This document shows, one piece after another, positions 1 to 13,500 of a stretch of 64,000 nucleotides of DNA. The position numbers and the translations under genes are program-made. The number at the start of each line of letters is the position of its first letter. The first letter of the stretch is position 1. A model generated the notes under the pieces. The model was given only the letters and a program-made list of their open reading frames with translations. It was not told the origin of the DNA and made no database searches. This stretch comes from Sordaria brevicollis (lineage: Eukaryota; Ascomycota; Sordariomycetes; Sordariales; Sordariaceae): contig JAUTDP010000005.1 of NCBI GenBank assembly GCA_033439795.1, positions 1,889,001 through 1,953,000 of the forward strand. Reading direction: 5' to 3'.

Positions 1-3000
1 TGCATGAGGCTTGCTTCCAGAGTAAAACCCCGGGGGCTCTATATGCTTTCTTGTGATAATGGCTTGTCTGTGCCTCTGTTACGAAAGGGTCTGGACTCTT
101 GTCCTTCCGTGGGAGAGGGGAACGGGAAGGGAAAACAACGTTGAGGCGTTCCGACCGAGATCGAGAATTATAGGGAAAGTTGTATACTTGCGTGGTATTG
201 TGGCTTCATGTCGTTTCAGTTTTACCCTGTCCGCCAGCCAGGGGTGTTGATATACAAAGCGAAAGTTACGGCTATTCTGCCTTGGCCGAGAGCCTGCCCA
301 TAGTTAAATGACGAAAGGGTACACACCTTGCGGGCTTGCGGGAGTATAAAGTGGACACGGGGAGATGTCAAGCCCGGCAATGGTTCGGTGTTCTCAGGGC
401 ATGGTTTGGGTTACAAGAGTGATAACTCGCAAAATGCCCTGCGCCTCTGCGAAATTGTTCAGAGTGCAGGTGTTTGCCTAGTCTGGAACCCAAAAAGGGA
501 AATGGTTTGCATCCTCGACAGAGCTGGCATTTCTTCCCTGTAACCCTGGAGCGCATGAGGTGGTATTCGGTTTCGGTGTCAGTTTCTGCTAGACAAGGTA
601 TGTGACGAAGGTCTAATGCAGAGATCGTAGGTGTACGTTCCTTCTGTTTGGAGTTTCCCACTTGGAAAGCATGAACTGGCTTTGTAGGACTTGGCCGGTC
701 TTTAATTTGGCGAGATAAACTCCCATCAGTCCTCACGAACTATCATCGAAACAATCTCATTCTTCTTGTCTCAAAACAACGTTTCCACGAACCAAACCAC
801 TACCCATCTATAGGGCTGAGGGACACTGGGATACCCTTGGGTGGCTTTGAACATCATTTTGATCTCCGATGAGAGCAAAGTGACGGCGGGGAACGGAAAG
901 GTGGGGGTCAAGGGGTATTTCGACGGAAGCACGGGGGCTTTGACTTTTTGAGGGCCGCGCACCAATTTTGAGTGTCGATCACTTGGACGCTTCAGGAAAG
1001 CCCAAAAGAGGCACCCGTCGGCGCCTCGTCCACTTGGCAAGCATTATCGAGGTCTAGTTTAACCGGCGAGCTCGCAAGCTCGACGAATGATGAGGGTTAT
1101 TTGGAATTGTCATCAACCCATGGTCCCTCCGCAAAAAGAGGGGGTTGCGTTCTCGAGAAGATGGTGTGGTGCGTTGTCAACGAACACGGAACAGGGGGCC
1201 CAGAAACCTTCCTCACATTTCAGAAAAATCTTCCTCGCCAGCTGGCAGCTGCCGTCTCAACGGGCGGGGGCGCGGGGGCTTGGGCGATGAAAGTTTGCAC
1301 GATCCGGCCCTGAAGCAGGCCATGTGAAATGTAGAGTTCTTTCACAAGCACTCCATAGGCGAATGAGGACGTCTTTAGAGGAACACTGCCCAGTTCAGCT
1401 AGGAGGAGACGAACACTAGCTTCACATTCTCCACGTTACATTCTCGTTACCGAAAGCATGGAACCCAGTGTGAGGACTTGAGCACTGTTTCCGCTCGGAT
1501 TCAGGGGGGAAGTTGCTGAAGTCCGAGCAAAGAAAACATTGCAAAAACATTGAATATAGAAAGTTTCGCCAAAGAAGAAACTGTTATGACTTTCAATCAA
1601 TGTCCCTTTTGTTTCCTGGAAATTTGCTGAGTGAGTGGCCGAGTTACGTTGAAGGCCGCAGTCGATATCCGCGCTAACGGGCGACCAGGGTTGGATGATA
1701 CACTACATGCGTCTACTTCGCTGTGTGACCCGGATCCTTCAGGTGCCAAACCAGTTATAGCACTCGACCATACACCACAGGAGCCTTGAAGGTTCTAGGG
1801 GTGGTTGGATCTAGTATGTAGGTACTCGTACACGAGTACCTAGAGCTCAGAGAGGGGCTTGGGGGTTTTCTTGCGAAGGAAACTTGCTTCGAGCAGTCAA
1901 AGCCGCACCCTAAAATGCGTAGTGCTACATCAACAGCATCATTATGGGGTGTGTTCCAGTTTATTGCCCGTTGATCTAAGCCCTCTTGGCCGAAGTACAG
2001 AGATATAGTGCGTATGCAGTCTTCCACAAGGACCCCCCTCGTACCCTCATGCATCGGCAAGTTATAAGTTGTAAAAGATATCATGAAACAGCAGATCACT
2101 GTCCAAAAGTGTCACTGACAGACATGGGTTGGCGTACCTGGAACCAGCTGAGTAATGAAAAGAACCAAGCACGCCAGGGTTAGCAAGTTGCTCTGCCACA
2201 CGTCTGCCTCCAACAATCATCAACTATCAGACGCCTCTTCCGGCCACCAACTTCGTTTTGAGAATGCTTTGCATGCTTGGGCGTTCAGGCAAGTTCCGAG
2301 AGATCCACGAATCGTTCTCCTGGATCTGATATACTTGCATATTTTCTGCCCTCCTCTATGCCCTCCTTCGGAGCCCATTCTGCCTCCTTTCTCAGGATTG
2401 GTTCGATTCCTCCTAGATATGACCATCTTGAAGGAGACGTAGAGATCAAAACTCGGAGACTTAACAGACACTAACAAATTAACCGCACTGTTATAACGAA
2501 CACAACTATTTTCAACAACGTAACTTACGGAACCGTGCAGTTGATAGTAGCGAGAACCATACAGCTAGGCACACACATGAAACGAAGCAACTTGCTATAT
2601 TCTTTGATCCATAGTAGGTCTACTGAAATCATGGATCTAGAAAGCAGACTATTCCTCGACAAGGCCTACACGTTTTCTTGGCAATGGAACCAAATTGGGA
2701 CTTTTGGACATCTAGTCAAGGGTGCTTTGCCTCGACTCCATCATGCAATGAACCCATGACGACGCTGTTGAGTTCTTGCAGGATACCTGTTCGCAACTTT
2801 CTGTTCATGGTTGTTTTTGAAGTCCTTCTCCTGATCACAGAAATAATATATAAATACTCTCGTCCTACCCACCTCGACTCTCGATGCCTTCACTTCTTCA
2901 CCTTCGTGGTAAACACTCCAGCACTCCTCTTTCCCTCAACGCCGAAAGCCAAAATCCCGACGACCAACAAGTCGAAATCATCTTCAACAACCACCTTCAA

Positions 3001-3701
3001 GCAACAACATGTGCCTCTCTGAAACCGATAGCTACAACAAACAGAAGAAAATGACCAGTGAAAGGTGATGACCGAGCTCCTCTCATTGTGTCATGTTTTG
3101 TTCCTCAGTCCACGTTCTCCATGTCTCGCTCGTCTTATATCTCGTTCGTCTCAAAGTTTATTCCCCTCTCCATGGCTCAGGAACTTGTCAACATGTGCCA
3201 GAGTCCGAAGACTCGCATGTGACCTTGTCCTTGTCAGCACCCCCTTATCCTGGCCACCCACGGCGGGTAGGCTGACACAAAGACCCGATCGATTTGGCCC
3301 CCAATGTCAGGTTAGGCTGACAGGCACACCATTGACCATTCCCTGACCTCCAGCCGAACACCGTACCACCACCATCCAATTGTCTTGGCTTGACAGTCTT
3401 GTCTTGTTTCGTCTCACTTGCTCCACTTGGCTGCTTTCCTTCATCGCAAAGTTGCTTTGGTCTTCAATGCCGTGTCTTGCACATCGACCTCGGACTTGAG
3501 ACTCGGACTCGAGCTTCAGCCTCAAGGTCAACCTCAACCATTTACCACTGTTCAATATCAACCTTTGTTCGATGCCCACTTACACAACTTAGCACCATCC
3601 CTTTTTTTACCTGACCTTCTACAACCTCGCTTTCGATCTTTCCTTGTGTTCCTAAACTCTCGCTCAACGACCCCCAAAGAGAAGCAAGCACGAGAACATG
3701 A
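1..3701. other. Intergenic region without recognised gene
   Basis: I see no convincing coding sequence here. Open frames are short (up to about 120 codons), overlap each other on both strands and show no recognisable motif. The last few hundred bases (about 3,360-3,700) are pyrimidine- and CT-rich and probably form the 5' leader of the Gly/Ser-rich gene that follows. A small perfect hairpin lies at 1820-1841. Confidence 0.5.
1820..1841. repeat. Short perfect inverted repeat (10-bp arms)
   Basis: AGGTACTCGT is followed after two bases by its exact reverse complement ACGAGTACCT. It lies in non-coding DNA far from any gene I can call. It could be a binding site for a dimeric protein or chance. 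The function is unknown. Confidence 0.6.
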
Positions 3702-4811
3702 GCTGACCGATCTTCCTCAAATAGACCTCGCCACGTTCCCACCATCACCAGCACCACCCGACTTGACGAGCCCACTACCAGGAGCGGTCTCATCCGCTCC
3801 AGCACCCACCATGATGTCCTCGACGGTGCTCTCCGCATCGAGAACCCTCAGGAGTTCTATCGCCAACATCGCGATGAACATCGCTCCGGCGGCGGACGCC
3901 GTGGTCCACCAACCCGCTCTCGTACTCTCGGTATCCGTCCTGCAGCAAGACCCAGCATTGGTGTGACTGGTACCAGCTCCACTGCTCGCGAGGACCGCGA
4001 TTACGATGATGAACGGGGTAACTATACCCATTTGCCGGTCTCTGTTGGAGGTGCCCGCTCGTCGGTCATGAACTTGCCAATTCGCGGTGGCCGTGAGGGC
4101 AGAGACCGCGATAGCGACCGTGACCACGACCGGGACACCCGCCCTTACAACACCGGCACCAGCCCCAACTCCTACTACGACCTCGGTACCAGCCCTGGGG
4201 CTCGTAGCAACAACACCGCGGGAAGCACCAACCGTGACCGTCCTGCCTCCTCCTCCTTTCAAGGCCAAGGCCACCCCGCCCACCGCCACCGAGAGCGGCA
4301 TTCCCTCCGCGTCCCCAAGGAGAGAGTGACCACTTATATTCAGGACAACGTCATTATGCGGATCCCATCCGGTGGTTCATCCCTCACCGCTGAGACCAGT
4401 GACATTGGTCTCGGCATCGGCCACCTTTCCTCTTCCAATTCTGACACCCACGGCGGTCGCAGCAGCGGCAACGGCAGCGGCGCTGACCACAGAAGAAAGT
4501 GGTACCGCGAGAGAATGGCGAGAATCATCCAGGATATCGAGCCTGGACTTCCTCCGTCTGGCTCAGGCTCTGGAGCTGGCTCTGCCGGGTATGGTCGCGG
4601 TAGCACCAGCGGTGGTGGAAGGTATGTTTACTCGGGTATGGGTGGCGGCAGTGGCGCTGGAGGTTACTCTGGAGGAGGTTCGGGCTCTGGTGGTTATGCT
4701 GGTGCTGGTTCTCACGGAGCTGGACCTTGGTACGGTACCAATGGCACCAATGGAAGCACCAGCAACGCTCGTGATAGCGGCTACGAGAGCGGTCGCTTCT
4801 ATGACCACTAG
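3702..4811 (+). CDS. Gly/Ser-rich protein, 5' end unresolved
   Basis: The frame ending at TAG 4809-4811 is open from just after a stop at 3699-3701. It reads as protein-like sequence from about 3,800 onward: an acidic/aromatic stretch (ALRIENPQEFYRQHRDEHR), an Arg/Asp-rich part (DRDSDRDHDRD), a charged helix-like stretch with KWYRERMARIIQDIEPGLPP, then a Gly/Ser tail built of GSGSGAG and YSGGG runs, ending ESGRFYDH. The first in-frame ATG is only at 4068. The good Kozak-like ATG at 3811 (CACCATGATG) is in a different frame that stops at 3966. The true start is therefore either in an upstream exon joined near 3724 (CTGAC branch site at 3704-3708 and TAG at 3722-3724) or at 4068, or there is a frameshift. 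The low-complexity tail suggests disorder. I recognise no family and assign no function. Confidence 0.6.
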   Translation, partial: ADRSSSNRPRHVPTITSTTRLDEPTTRSGLIRSSTHHDVLDGALRIENPQEFYRQHRDEHRSGGGRRGPPTRSRTLGIRPAARPSIGVTGTSSTAREDRDYDDERGNYTHLPVSVGGARSSVMNLPIRGGREGRDRDSDRDHDRDTRPYNTGTSPNSYYDLGTSPGARSNNTAGSTNRDRPASSSFQGQGHPAHRHRERHSLRVPKERVTTYIQDNVIMRIPSGGSSLTAETSDIGLGIGHLSSSNSDTHGGRSSGNGSGADHRRKWYRERMARIIQDIEPGLPPSGSGSGAGSAGYGRGSTSGGGRYVYSGMGGGSGAGGYSGGGSGSGGYAGAGSHGAGPWYGTNGTNGSTSNARDSGYESGRFYDH

Positions 4812-6513
4812 GTCTTTCGGAATTCGGCCGTCGCTGTCTTCGGACAGGGTATTTGGGTTCTTGTCGAGGGGAACTGAGGCATTGCCGTTCGATCGTGGAC
4901 TGGTATCCTAAAACTTGGAGTGTTTGTTAGCAAGATCGAGAGCAGAAAAGGGGGTTGCTGTGCAATCCCAATGGGGAAGACACGCTAGATGACGGGACTA
5001 AAACAGTAGACAGAGTTAAATGCTGGCATGAATCACGAACTTACCTCTACTTACCTATTCGCTTACCACAATGATCGTTAGCGATGTGTCAAAGACATAA
5101 TAACATACCTGATTTGGATCGAATAAGTCCTTGATTGCAAAAATGCTTTCCCCTCGAAAACTCAGCGCCAAGTCAAACTTGTTCAGCAGTCCTGTTCCCC
5201 ATGATTGAGTAACCGTCGGGGAAGGAGCGAACAGGACACAGAAAAAAATTGCGCCAGAATTTTCCGCCGAGAGATTTGCACCTGCCTGTTTTAACTTGAC
5301 TGGTGCTTGCAGACTTTGAAATGAGTGACGCAAAGGGAAAGAGCGTCGGAACAGAGGAGGTGTCGCAACGAAACTGAAGAAGGGAGAAGAGAAAAGGCAA
5401 AAGAAATTACAGTGAACTGCACCGAGAGACTGGAGCACGAGACGAAAATTTCCCTTTTCACTTTCACCCACCATCTCATATTTCTCACAACGATACCCAA
5501 CCTTCGCAGCTTCCCTTGGTCCAGTCAGCCTCGATACGAGAACCCGACTCTGTCCGAAATACTACCAACGCTTGCGCATCCTGATAAGCCCCAACAAAGC
5601 CATTTTCTTTACGGCGCCGGACTTGACCCGCGTTCGGCTGCGAGTCCGACTGACTCTTCGCAGCTCGCCCCGAGGAGACGTCTTCTCAAAACCACCGCTT
5701 CCCGGTCGAAGCCCATACTACACCCCGACCCCCGATCTTTGACATGTCCAAAAGGTCCTACCTCCTCCTGTCCCCGTCAGCACGGTCCCCATACCATACG
5801 CGTACTACATCCGAATCATAGGTACCGGACTGCCGACGGCAACCCCTTACTCCCGCCCGCTAGTTCAACCACCGTTGTCGCCGTATCGTTGCAAAAAGGA
5901 TTCGTCTTCTGCAATGGTTCTTTCTCCCTTTATTTGCCATTCCTTCATCATTTCCCCCCCTCTCTTTTCCATTCCTTTCCGATCGAGTGTCACCTGGAGC
6001 TAACAGACGTGTGCAACAGGTCAATAGCATATCCAAACCCATACCATTGTAACTGAGTCAGTCCTCCACTCCGCTCGAAGCCTCCATCCACCTCGCCTCG
6101 ACTAGGCCACGTTCCGATCATACACCCAGTTTTCCCGACCATCTTGCCTACTTGGTTCTAAGGAGACAGTGGCCACCTGTCAGCGTGGGCTCTTGGAGCT
6201 CCTACTTGTGAGGCCAAAAACTGTTCCGAGGGGGAGTCAAACACGCAAAGAAAAAAATACAATCAGGCAACGACTCAAGCAACGAAGCAGAGAAACACAA
6301 CATTAGGGACTCGCAAGGATGAATGACTGGTAAATTTATTACCGCACCAGTCCACACTCTCAGGAGGTCGGTGTATGGAGACTTGGGGTACGAAACCCTC
6401 GACCCGATAACTCTCCTCAGTCCACCCCAGAACCAAGTGTCTCAACCACCGCCAAGTCATTCTCGTCATCATTCCTCATCATCATCGTCATAACATCATG
6501 GGTCGTAACCCTC
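4812..6513. other. Intergenic region, possible small unresolved gene
   Basis: The region lies between the convergent Gly/Ser-rich gene and the carboxypeptidase. An open frame of 243 codons (5325-6056, +) lacks any domain and has Ser/Pro/Thr-rich composition. Short stretches in other frames of 5,600-5,950 look coding-like (for example GRSPYYTPTPDL), but no consistent exon chain could be assembled. I call no gene. Confidence 0.4.
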
Positions 6514-7903
6514 TTACTTCATGTTAGCCAACAAATACTTCAACCCCGCCCACGCCTCGACACCACTCGGCAGGATCTGCGCAGCAGGCAGGACGAAACC
6601 GTTGGCGCCAGTATCTCTGAGCTCCAGGGTAAAGCTGTAGTCAGCGCCCGTGACATCAAGGGCATAATCGACAGAAGAACCAGTGGTCTTGTAGATGGTG
6701 GAGCAAATGGGGCCGTAGTTGAAGGTGGTGCCGTAGACGGCCTTAATGGCGGCGACGGCGCCCTTGGAGAGGGCCTGGTACTCGGCGTTCTTGGCGGGGA
6801 CGGAGGAGCAGGTGTAGCCGTAGGCTGTGATGCTCGTTAGTATCTTGATGAAAACGAAGGGGGGATAGAGGAGAAAACGTACGAGACATGAAAAGTTGAG
6901 AGTAAGAGTGCCAATCAATAAACAGCTTCAACCCCTGAGCAGCCTTGATCCTGTTAAGAGTCGCAGCAAGCGCGGTAGTCTCGGGAGCATCAGACTGCTT
7001 CTGGCCCTTGTAGTCCTCAGCGCAAGGGGAAGTGGAAGCGCCGCCGGAGGCAGACCACTGGATGGGCCAGTTGCGATTGATGTCGCGGCCGATGCAGGTA
7101 GATCCGCTGTTGGACTGGCGGTTCTTGCGCCAGAGGCGGGTGTTGGTCTGGGTGAAGATGAAGCCGTCCGGGTTGACGATGGGGAAGATGTAGAACTCGT
7201 ACTTGTCGACGAACGACCTGACGGTGGCGTCGGAGCCGTAGTTCTGGAGGAGGTACCAGGCTTGGTACTCGGCGACCTGGACACACGTCAGTTAACCATG
7301 CTCATCAAACCCTGGAAGAAACATGATGCTTACCATGTTGGTAATCCACTCCCTAGCATGCACAGTAGCATGAAACACAATAGCCGGCTTCACCCCTTTA
7401 CCCGCGCTTCCCCAGAACCTAATACCAGTAATCGTGTTCCCCTGGCTCGACGTCCCCGAAGTGACGATCTCGCTCTGGTTAGGATGCGCAGCCACCAGAT
7501 CTCTCAGGAAAGTCAAGTGGTCCGCATAAGGATGGTAAGAATTAAACCAGGTCTGATCAGCCGTGCCAGCCGCATACGTCTGGAAACCACTCTCGTTCGA
7601 GATGGAAACGCCCAAGTCCTCGTGCATCGTCAGCGTCTCGAAACCGGCGGCCTGAGCCTTGAAAAGGCTCAGCTTGGAGGGCGGGATGACGACGTCGGCG
7701 TGGCCGCCGACTTTGGCGGCTCCCTTCCAGGTCTCGAGATCGAGGTCGGCGATGATCTTGTTGAGCTTGGCGGCGTCATCGCCGGCTGCGACGCGGAGGA
7801 CTTTGTAGCCGTCGTAGACGGTGCGCTTGGGGCGGGCTTCGGAGCGGATGGAGGTGGCGGTGGTGAGGCCCAGGAGGGCGGTGAGGAGGGTGAGTGACTT
7901 CAT
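6514..7903 (-). CDS. Secreted zinc carboxypeptidase (M14A, carboxypeptidase A-like)
   Basis: A predicted extracellular metallo-carboxypeptidase that removes C-terminal residues from peptides. It has three exons: 7903-7334, 7276-6883 and 6824-6514, with introns of 57 and 58 nt (donors GTAAGC and GTACGT; acceptors CCAG and ACAG). All phases agree, giving 424 residues, normal for a fungal prepro-carboxypeptidase. Residues 1-17 look like a signal peptide (MKSLTLLTALLGLTTAT). Residues to about 115 form a propeptide. Zinc ligands are visible as H182-A-R-E185 and H313 in FIDWHSYSQ. Substrate Arg258 lies in DINRNWP and the catalytic Glu389 in FTLELRDTG. The intron 2 junction recreates the typical HSYSQLFMSPYGY motif, which supports the splice call. 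The gene is convergent with the upstream Gly/Ser-rich gene. The family is certain; the preference for hydrophobic C termini is inferred from the A subfamily. Confidence 0.95.
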
Positions 7904-10599
7904 GATGAAAGAAGGGGTGGGCTGTGGGAAGGTGGTGGGTTCTCCGGAGCTGCCTTCTGAGAGGGATTGATCATGATGGCGTGAGATGGGACTGAGGGTA
8001 TCTTATAGTTTCCAGTTGGTCGATGTGTGTGCGTGTAGGTAAAGTGGAAGTTGAGAGTTTCTTGGTACGGGCGACGGGTTCGGTGAAAGGCCCGCCGGCC
8101 GGTCTGGATCAACATCAGCATGGTGAACTTCCGGGCTAGACAGAGTAGGTGTGATAGACGGGAGGAGTGGATAGTTGGGGTAGGTAGCAGTCAGATAATC
8201 GAGGTCAAGCTCGAACGGGAAGGTGTTTTGGTTGGGCCAAGTGGTAGCAGGTACCTTAACCGGCCGGGCCTCCATCCATGTTCGGCATCTGGATAGACTG
8301 CCCTGGATGCTGCACCGAATTTTGGAATGTGGTGAGTGGTGGTGATATGCATAGGTAAGATCTCGGTAGTACTATCCGTACTACGTAACGCGGTCTCGCC
8401 TCATACCGGTATCACGAGACTCCCATTGGTTGAGACGAGGTGTGCTCAACTTCAGACAACAGCTTGGAAACCAGCCTTTTGTTTGTCGGTTGATTAGGTT
8501 GCCCGTCGAATTATCCCCTTCATAATTCCATCCCTCTATACTATAGTTGAGTCAACTGGGCGGTCAGTATCGCAACCAGACCGTCAACCGAACGGGACGA
8601 TAAGGGCAAGTCGTTTAGGATGACGGTTGGTACCTTTTGATCGGCACAACTTGGTTGCATCAAGTTTTCCCCTCCCGCCTCTCCGTGTCCTGCATTCGCG
8701 GCATGACCAAATCCGGAAGGTTGTGATACCATTTCATGCTCTTTGCCCGCCATGGCGCTGCATTATGCCATCTTGTGTTTCTCTTGGTGTTGGCAAAAGT
8801 AGCAGCCCAAATTCCGCGCACGGAATCATAGATGGCTGGTGGACTTCCACTTGTGATGAAATTGACTCAAAAAGGTTCCAGAACCCATGCGACCTCCTCT
8901 TCTTAGTCTTTTGCTTTCCCCCATGTTTCAATGTTTAAGCTTGGGTAGGTATTGACGTAGCAATCTGGCTTGGCAAGATCGAGAAGGTTGCAACGAGGAC
9001 ATCGCATGAGTCTATCGACACTTCGTCTTGACTATCGTCCAGCAGGGGGTCCTGGTCGTGTAAAGAGAACGCCATGTCTCCCATGTCTGTTTGCGATCGC
9101 ACAAGCCTGCTAACTTGCCGCAATGAACTGTGTCTTGGTTGTCTTGATTGTCTGTGCCTTGTATCACATCATCTCAGCTTCCTTTTCTGGCAACAGCTAG
9201 AGCTTCATCCCGTGATTTTGGAGAGGAACCATGGCTTTCTTGGCCCGTGTCGCGTGCCAGAGGGATCTGTTGGCGTGGGGTTCCAAGCCAAAGGTGTGAT
9301 GCCGCGGTTGAGGCTATCGTGGTGTACACTTGTACAGGTAGGTATCGTGTAGGCCTGGACCGCTTCGGAATTCGATATTGGCCGCGCTCTAGTGCATTGG
9401 ACGAGCAGCTAATGGAAGGTGGTTGAGGTTAAATCGCGGGGTGCGTGGAAGCTATCGAGGAGCTATCGTGACATGGAGGCGGCGGGGTAGGTTTGGCGCT
9501 CAGGCATGGTGGATGGCTCGCTCGTTCAGAGGACAAACGCAAGAAAAGCAAAGACGGTCCGCAACCCGATCCGAAATCTCTCTCAACTGGGAGAAGTAAC
9601 AAGATGATTGAAGTATGGCAGAGCTGATGTTGATGTTTGGTGTTGGTGTTTCAGCGGTTGTTGAACGAGGTACAGAGTGGGGTCCAGGAGCAGAGGCCAC
9701 AGTTCGGTCACTCGGTGTGGCCTCTGCTCGGAAACAAGCACAAACGGATAACCCCAACCCTCATAAAGAGAACCATGGAGAATGACGCGAGGGTTGAAGG
9801 CCGTAACACTGCAGTGGTAGCTAACGAAGTCTTCGAATGTCTTTATTCTCTTGTCGAACACTCACCTCTGTGCATTATCAATGTCTTCTGTCACCACTAA
9901 TAAAAAATAGAGAATTAACTTTCGAAAGACAAAGATCTCACAGTTCACGATCTCTTGGCCTTCCTCCATCCCCACCAGTCTCCACTTTGTCAAGAATAAG
10001 GTTTGCCAAGCCCGTGCCCCCGAAGCCGATGAACCCCCTTCCTTCCTCTGATCCCGTTCTATGTCCGAGATTTCGTCGACACTCTCGGTTGACATTTCGA
10101 AATCAGCTTAACAACTTAACGGATTTTAAATGGGAAAGTCCCACCCATTCATCCCAGCCCCATCATGAAAGCGCGAAAATTTTCCATCCGTCTCGAAGTT
10201 TGAGAGCGTGGATGATGGCTCTCAGAGCATGCATGGTTCGGAAGACCAAACGGCTTTCTCGGTCTTCGAAACTGTTTGCTAACCCTTTCCAAACCATTAA
10301 CATCAGGTTTTGTTGTAAGATGAATTGCTAACACTGCCCTGATATAGCCTCTGATCCGTGGAAAGTATGCTGCAGACTTCTGTTCTTTTCAGTTATCCAA
10401 CCCGGATTACATACTAGCACACATCTTTCCGGTAAAGACAGACGGTCCTTTCCATCCCACTATTCTGCCCTTCTCTTCCATCCTTCACGAATGCACCCGA
10501 GTGGAAATGCCCGATTATGCCCGAACTGGAACCCGAACTAGATAGATAGGTAGAACCCGAACAACAAATGGAAACCAGAGAACCGCCAACGCCGTCAAA
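7904..10599. other. Long intergenic region (carboxypeptidase promoter and transcription factor 3' flank)
   Basis: No gene is supported. Open frames of up to 164 codons occur on both strands and overlap without motifs. The first few hundred bases must include the carboxypeptidase promoter, read on the minus strand. The stretch just before 10600 is the 3' flank of the transcription factor gene. Confidence 0.5.
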
Positions 10600-13500
10600 T
10601 CAAAAATAAAACTGCTGCTGCGGCGGTTGACCAGGTGGCGGGTGGGCCAAGAAGTCAAAGTTCATGGTGTCCACGCCTGTGTTGAATGGGTCGGGTGATT
10701 CTATAGTCTCTTCATCAGTATCATTCTGCTGTGCTTTTGAGAGGTAGTGGGTGCTCACCCCAGAAAATCGAATCATACAGATCCATAGGCGACATATAAG
10801 TAGCCGGGTCAAACTGCGACATATCCTGCTGTGGGCCGCCGGGCATCTGTACACCACCGGGTCCTGTACTTGGGCCAGCAGCACCGCCGGCGGCACCGGG
10901 TTGTTGGAGAGGTGGCATGCTATACGGCACCCTATTTTCCATATTAGCGCCTTCCATCATTACCATCAGCCACCCGTCGAGAGAACGAGAAGAACTCACC
11001 CCTGAAACTCCCCCCGCCCCATCTGCCCCCCATTCTGATTCTGTTGCTGCATCTCCGCCATAGCCAACGCAGCACTTTGATGCGGATCCAACGGTTGCCC
11101 CTGGGGTCCCATCTGCTGTTGTTGCATCCCTCCCTGTCCCAATCCATACAACGGATGTCCATTAGGTAGATGCCCACCATGACCATGACCCACGGCAGTC
11201 AATCCAGCAAGTTGACTAATCTGCAACGGCGTCCTCGTCCCCGACGCCGGACCGGAAATGGATCCTTCGCGCTTAATGACAGTCGGACCCACGACACTAC
11301 CGTGGTCGTATATGTTCTTGAGCGCTGTCAACGCGCGCGACAGCGGGCCAGACAGCTCTATGTCGTGATCCGACCTAGGGATATGCGGTTGCGGCGACGT
11401 CTGCTCCTTAGCAGCCGTGGCGGATAAAGCAGAAATGAGATCGCCCTGAAGCTGGCGCACTTCAGGGTCGGCTTTGGTTTCTCCTAGGATACCCAGCAAA
11501 ACAGCCGATGACAAACCGTGGTATGTGAAAGCCCACGACCGAGTCGGGATCACGGAGAGCTGGTGCATAGCCAAAAACATGCGGACGGTTTCGGTCAGGT
11601 TCTCTTTGCACTTATCGGCCAGGTACTTCTTTTGGGCTTTTTCGAGCCGGCTATTTTCGCGCTGGAGAGCGGGGCGGCAGCACACGGACACGATGAAGGA
11701 GGTGTGTAGTCGTATGGCGTAGTGCTGGAGACGGTCCATGGCGGATTTGCAGGCGTCCTTTGTGCGAAGCTGCAGGATCAGCTTTTCTCGTATGCTTTCT
11801 ACGTCGGCGCAGTTGGTGAGGATCTGGTTGTAGGTGGCCGTGGCGGCTGCGTCAGGGTTGAGGCGCTGCGAAATGATTTGGCAGAGATGGTACATGGCTT
11901 CGAGGTAGGACCATCCTTCTGTTTCGGCGGTGGGTGAGAGTGGGATGGGGCAGCAGGCGATGTTGGTCATTGGTGATCGGTCGAACGATAGTGAAGTGAG
12001 CGTGTCGTGCCAGAGGCAAGTCCACCAAAGTCTTCTCCTAGAGACTTCCTTCTTCACAATCTCGGCTGACTGACGACCGTCAAGAAGCTGTGGACGGTGC
12101 AGACCAAGAGACTGCGCCAATCGACATGTGAGTCCAAGCAGAGCCCAGGAAGCTTCCGCCTTCATATCGTTGAGTAATACAAAGCTCGTCATCATCATGG
12201 CCTGTATCGAGTCAAGATTGGGCCTGTTCATACCTGTTAGTGGAACTATTTAAAATTGGACTAACGGCTAACATACCTTAACAGAAAGTTACCCAGTCTG
12301 AGAAAGTGGAACGAGATTTGTATGTACTTCTGCGCATCCCTCGTTCGGATATGGTATGGTGTCTCGTGGTACTGAGAGCCAACTGCAAGAACAGCAAAGA
12401 GAATGGCGAGCCATGATGCAGACACAGGCTTCGTCGTCTTAGTCGCAGCTCTGGCGTTCTTGGCTCTGTCTTCGAGATAGATCATCAACCGAGACTCGAG
12501 GTCATCGATGTCGATAACGAAGCCCCAGAATGGTTGTGGTATCTCCTTATACGTTCGGAAGAGTCTGTGTCGATGTGAGCTTTCAGAACCTCTCATAGAA
12601 TCAGGGAACGACTAAATGCGCACTTCATGACCTCCCGGTCGGATGGTAGCTCAGACGAGATATCGGACGTCAACCTGTCAAGGTGTCGCGAGGACATGAG
12701 CGGAAAGGGGGCCGAGTTATCGAGCCCTAGTAGAGAACGCATGTCTTGGCGTATAAAGGATACGTCCTGTGGTTCATCGGTTGCGGCAGTTTGTTCCCTT
12801 AAAAGTGCCGGGATGCTATTCTGGCCAACATAACGCGTAATCTCAGCTGCTTCGGGCTCTAACAGAGTGGTTAGACGCGACCACCAACCTTGGAGACATG
12901 AGGTTTTCTGGAGGATAGGGGTTGCATGACACACCGTATGTTCTTATTGATTCACGCGCTTCATGGCTCAAGCTCCGGCCTTCTTGAGCATCTGGCGAGT
13001 GTGGCCTCTTCTTGGTGTGAGAGAGATCTGTGGAAACCGAAGATGGCTTTCCAGATGCCGACTTGTTTGGCTTGTATGAGCAGAGCTGTGGATGTTCCCG
13101 CTTGACGCAGTTTTCACATGGACTCTTGTTGTCACACTTGACCTTTCTCTGTCTGCAGGGCCAGCAGGCGGTACCTGTAAGGTGTGAAGGTGAGTAAGGG
13201 TGGTCTAAAGTGCAAGTCAAGTGTAAAGGTAAAGCAAAGTTATTTGGCTCGGTGTCTAGAACTAAACTTGAGGTACAGGGCGGGTGATGATGGTCATCAC
13301 GGACTTTTGAACCAAACTGCTGGGACTGGACCCGGGAAGACGGGGATCAAGAACGAGGTACGAGAAGCATGGGGATGGTTGGAGGTAATGCGGCCATCGT
13401 ACCACAGCCTCATATGAAGAACAGAATAAGGTTACATGATTTTCGGTAAGTGGACAGTGGATTATCATGAAGTCGCTGATGATGATGACATGGATGGAAG

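Noticed and set aside
5325..6056. 243-codon ORF between the Gly/Ser-rich gene and the carboxypeptidase
   Set aside because: It shows no domain, coding-like composition shifts between frames within it, and I could not build a coherent exon chain.
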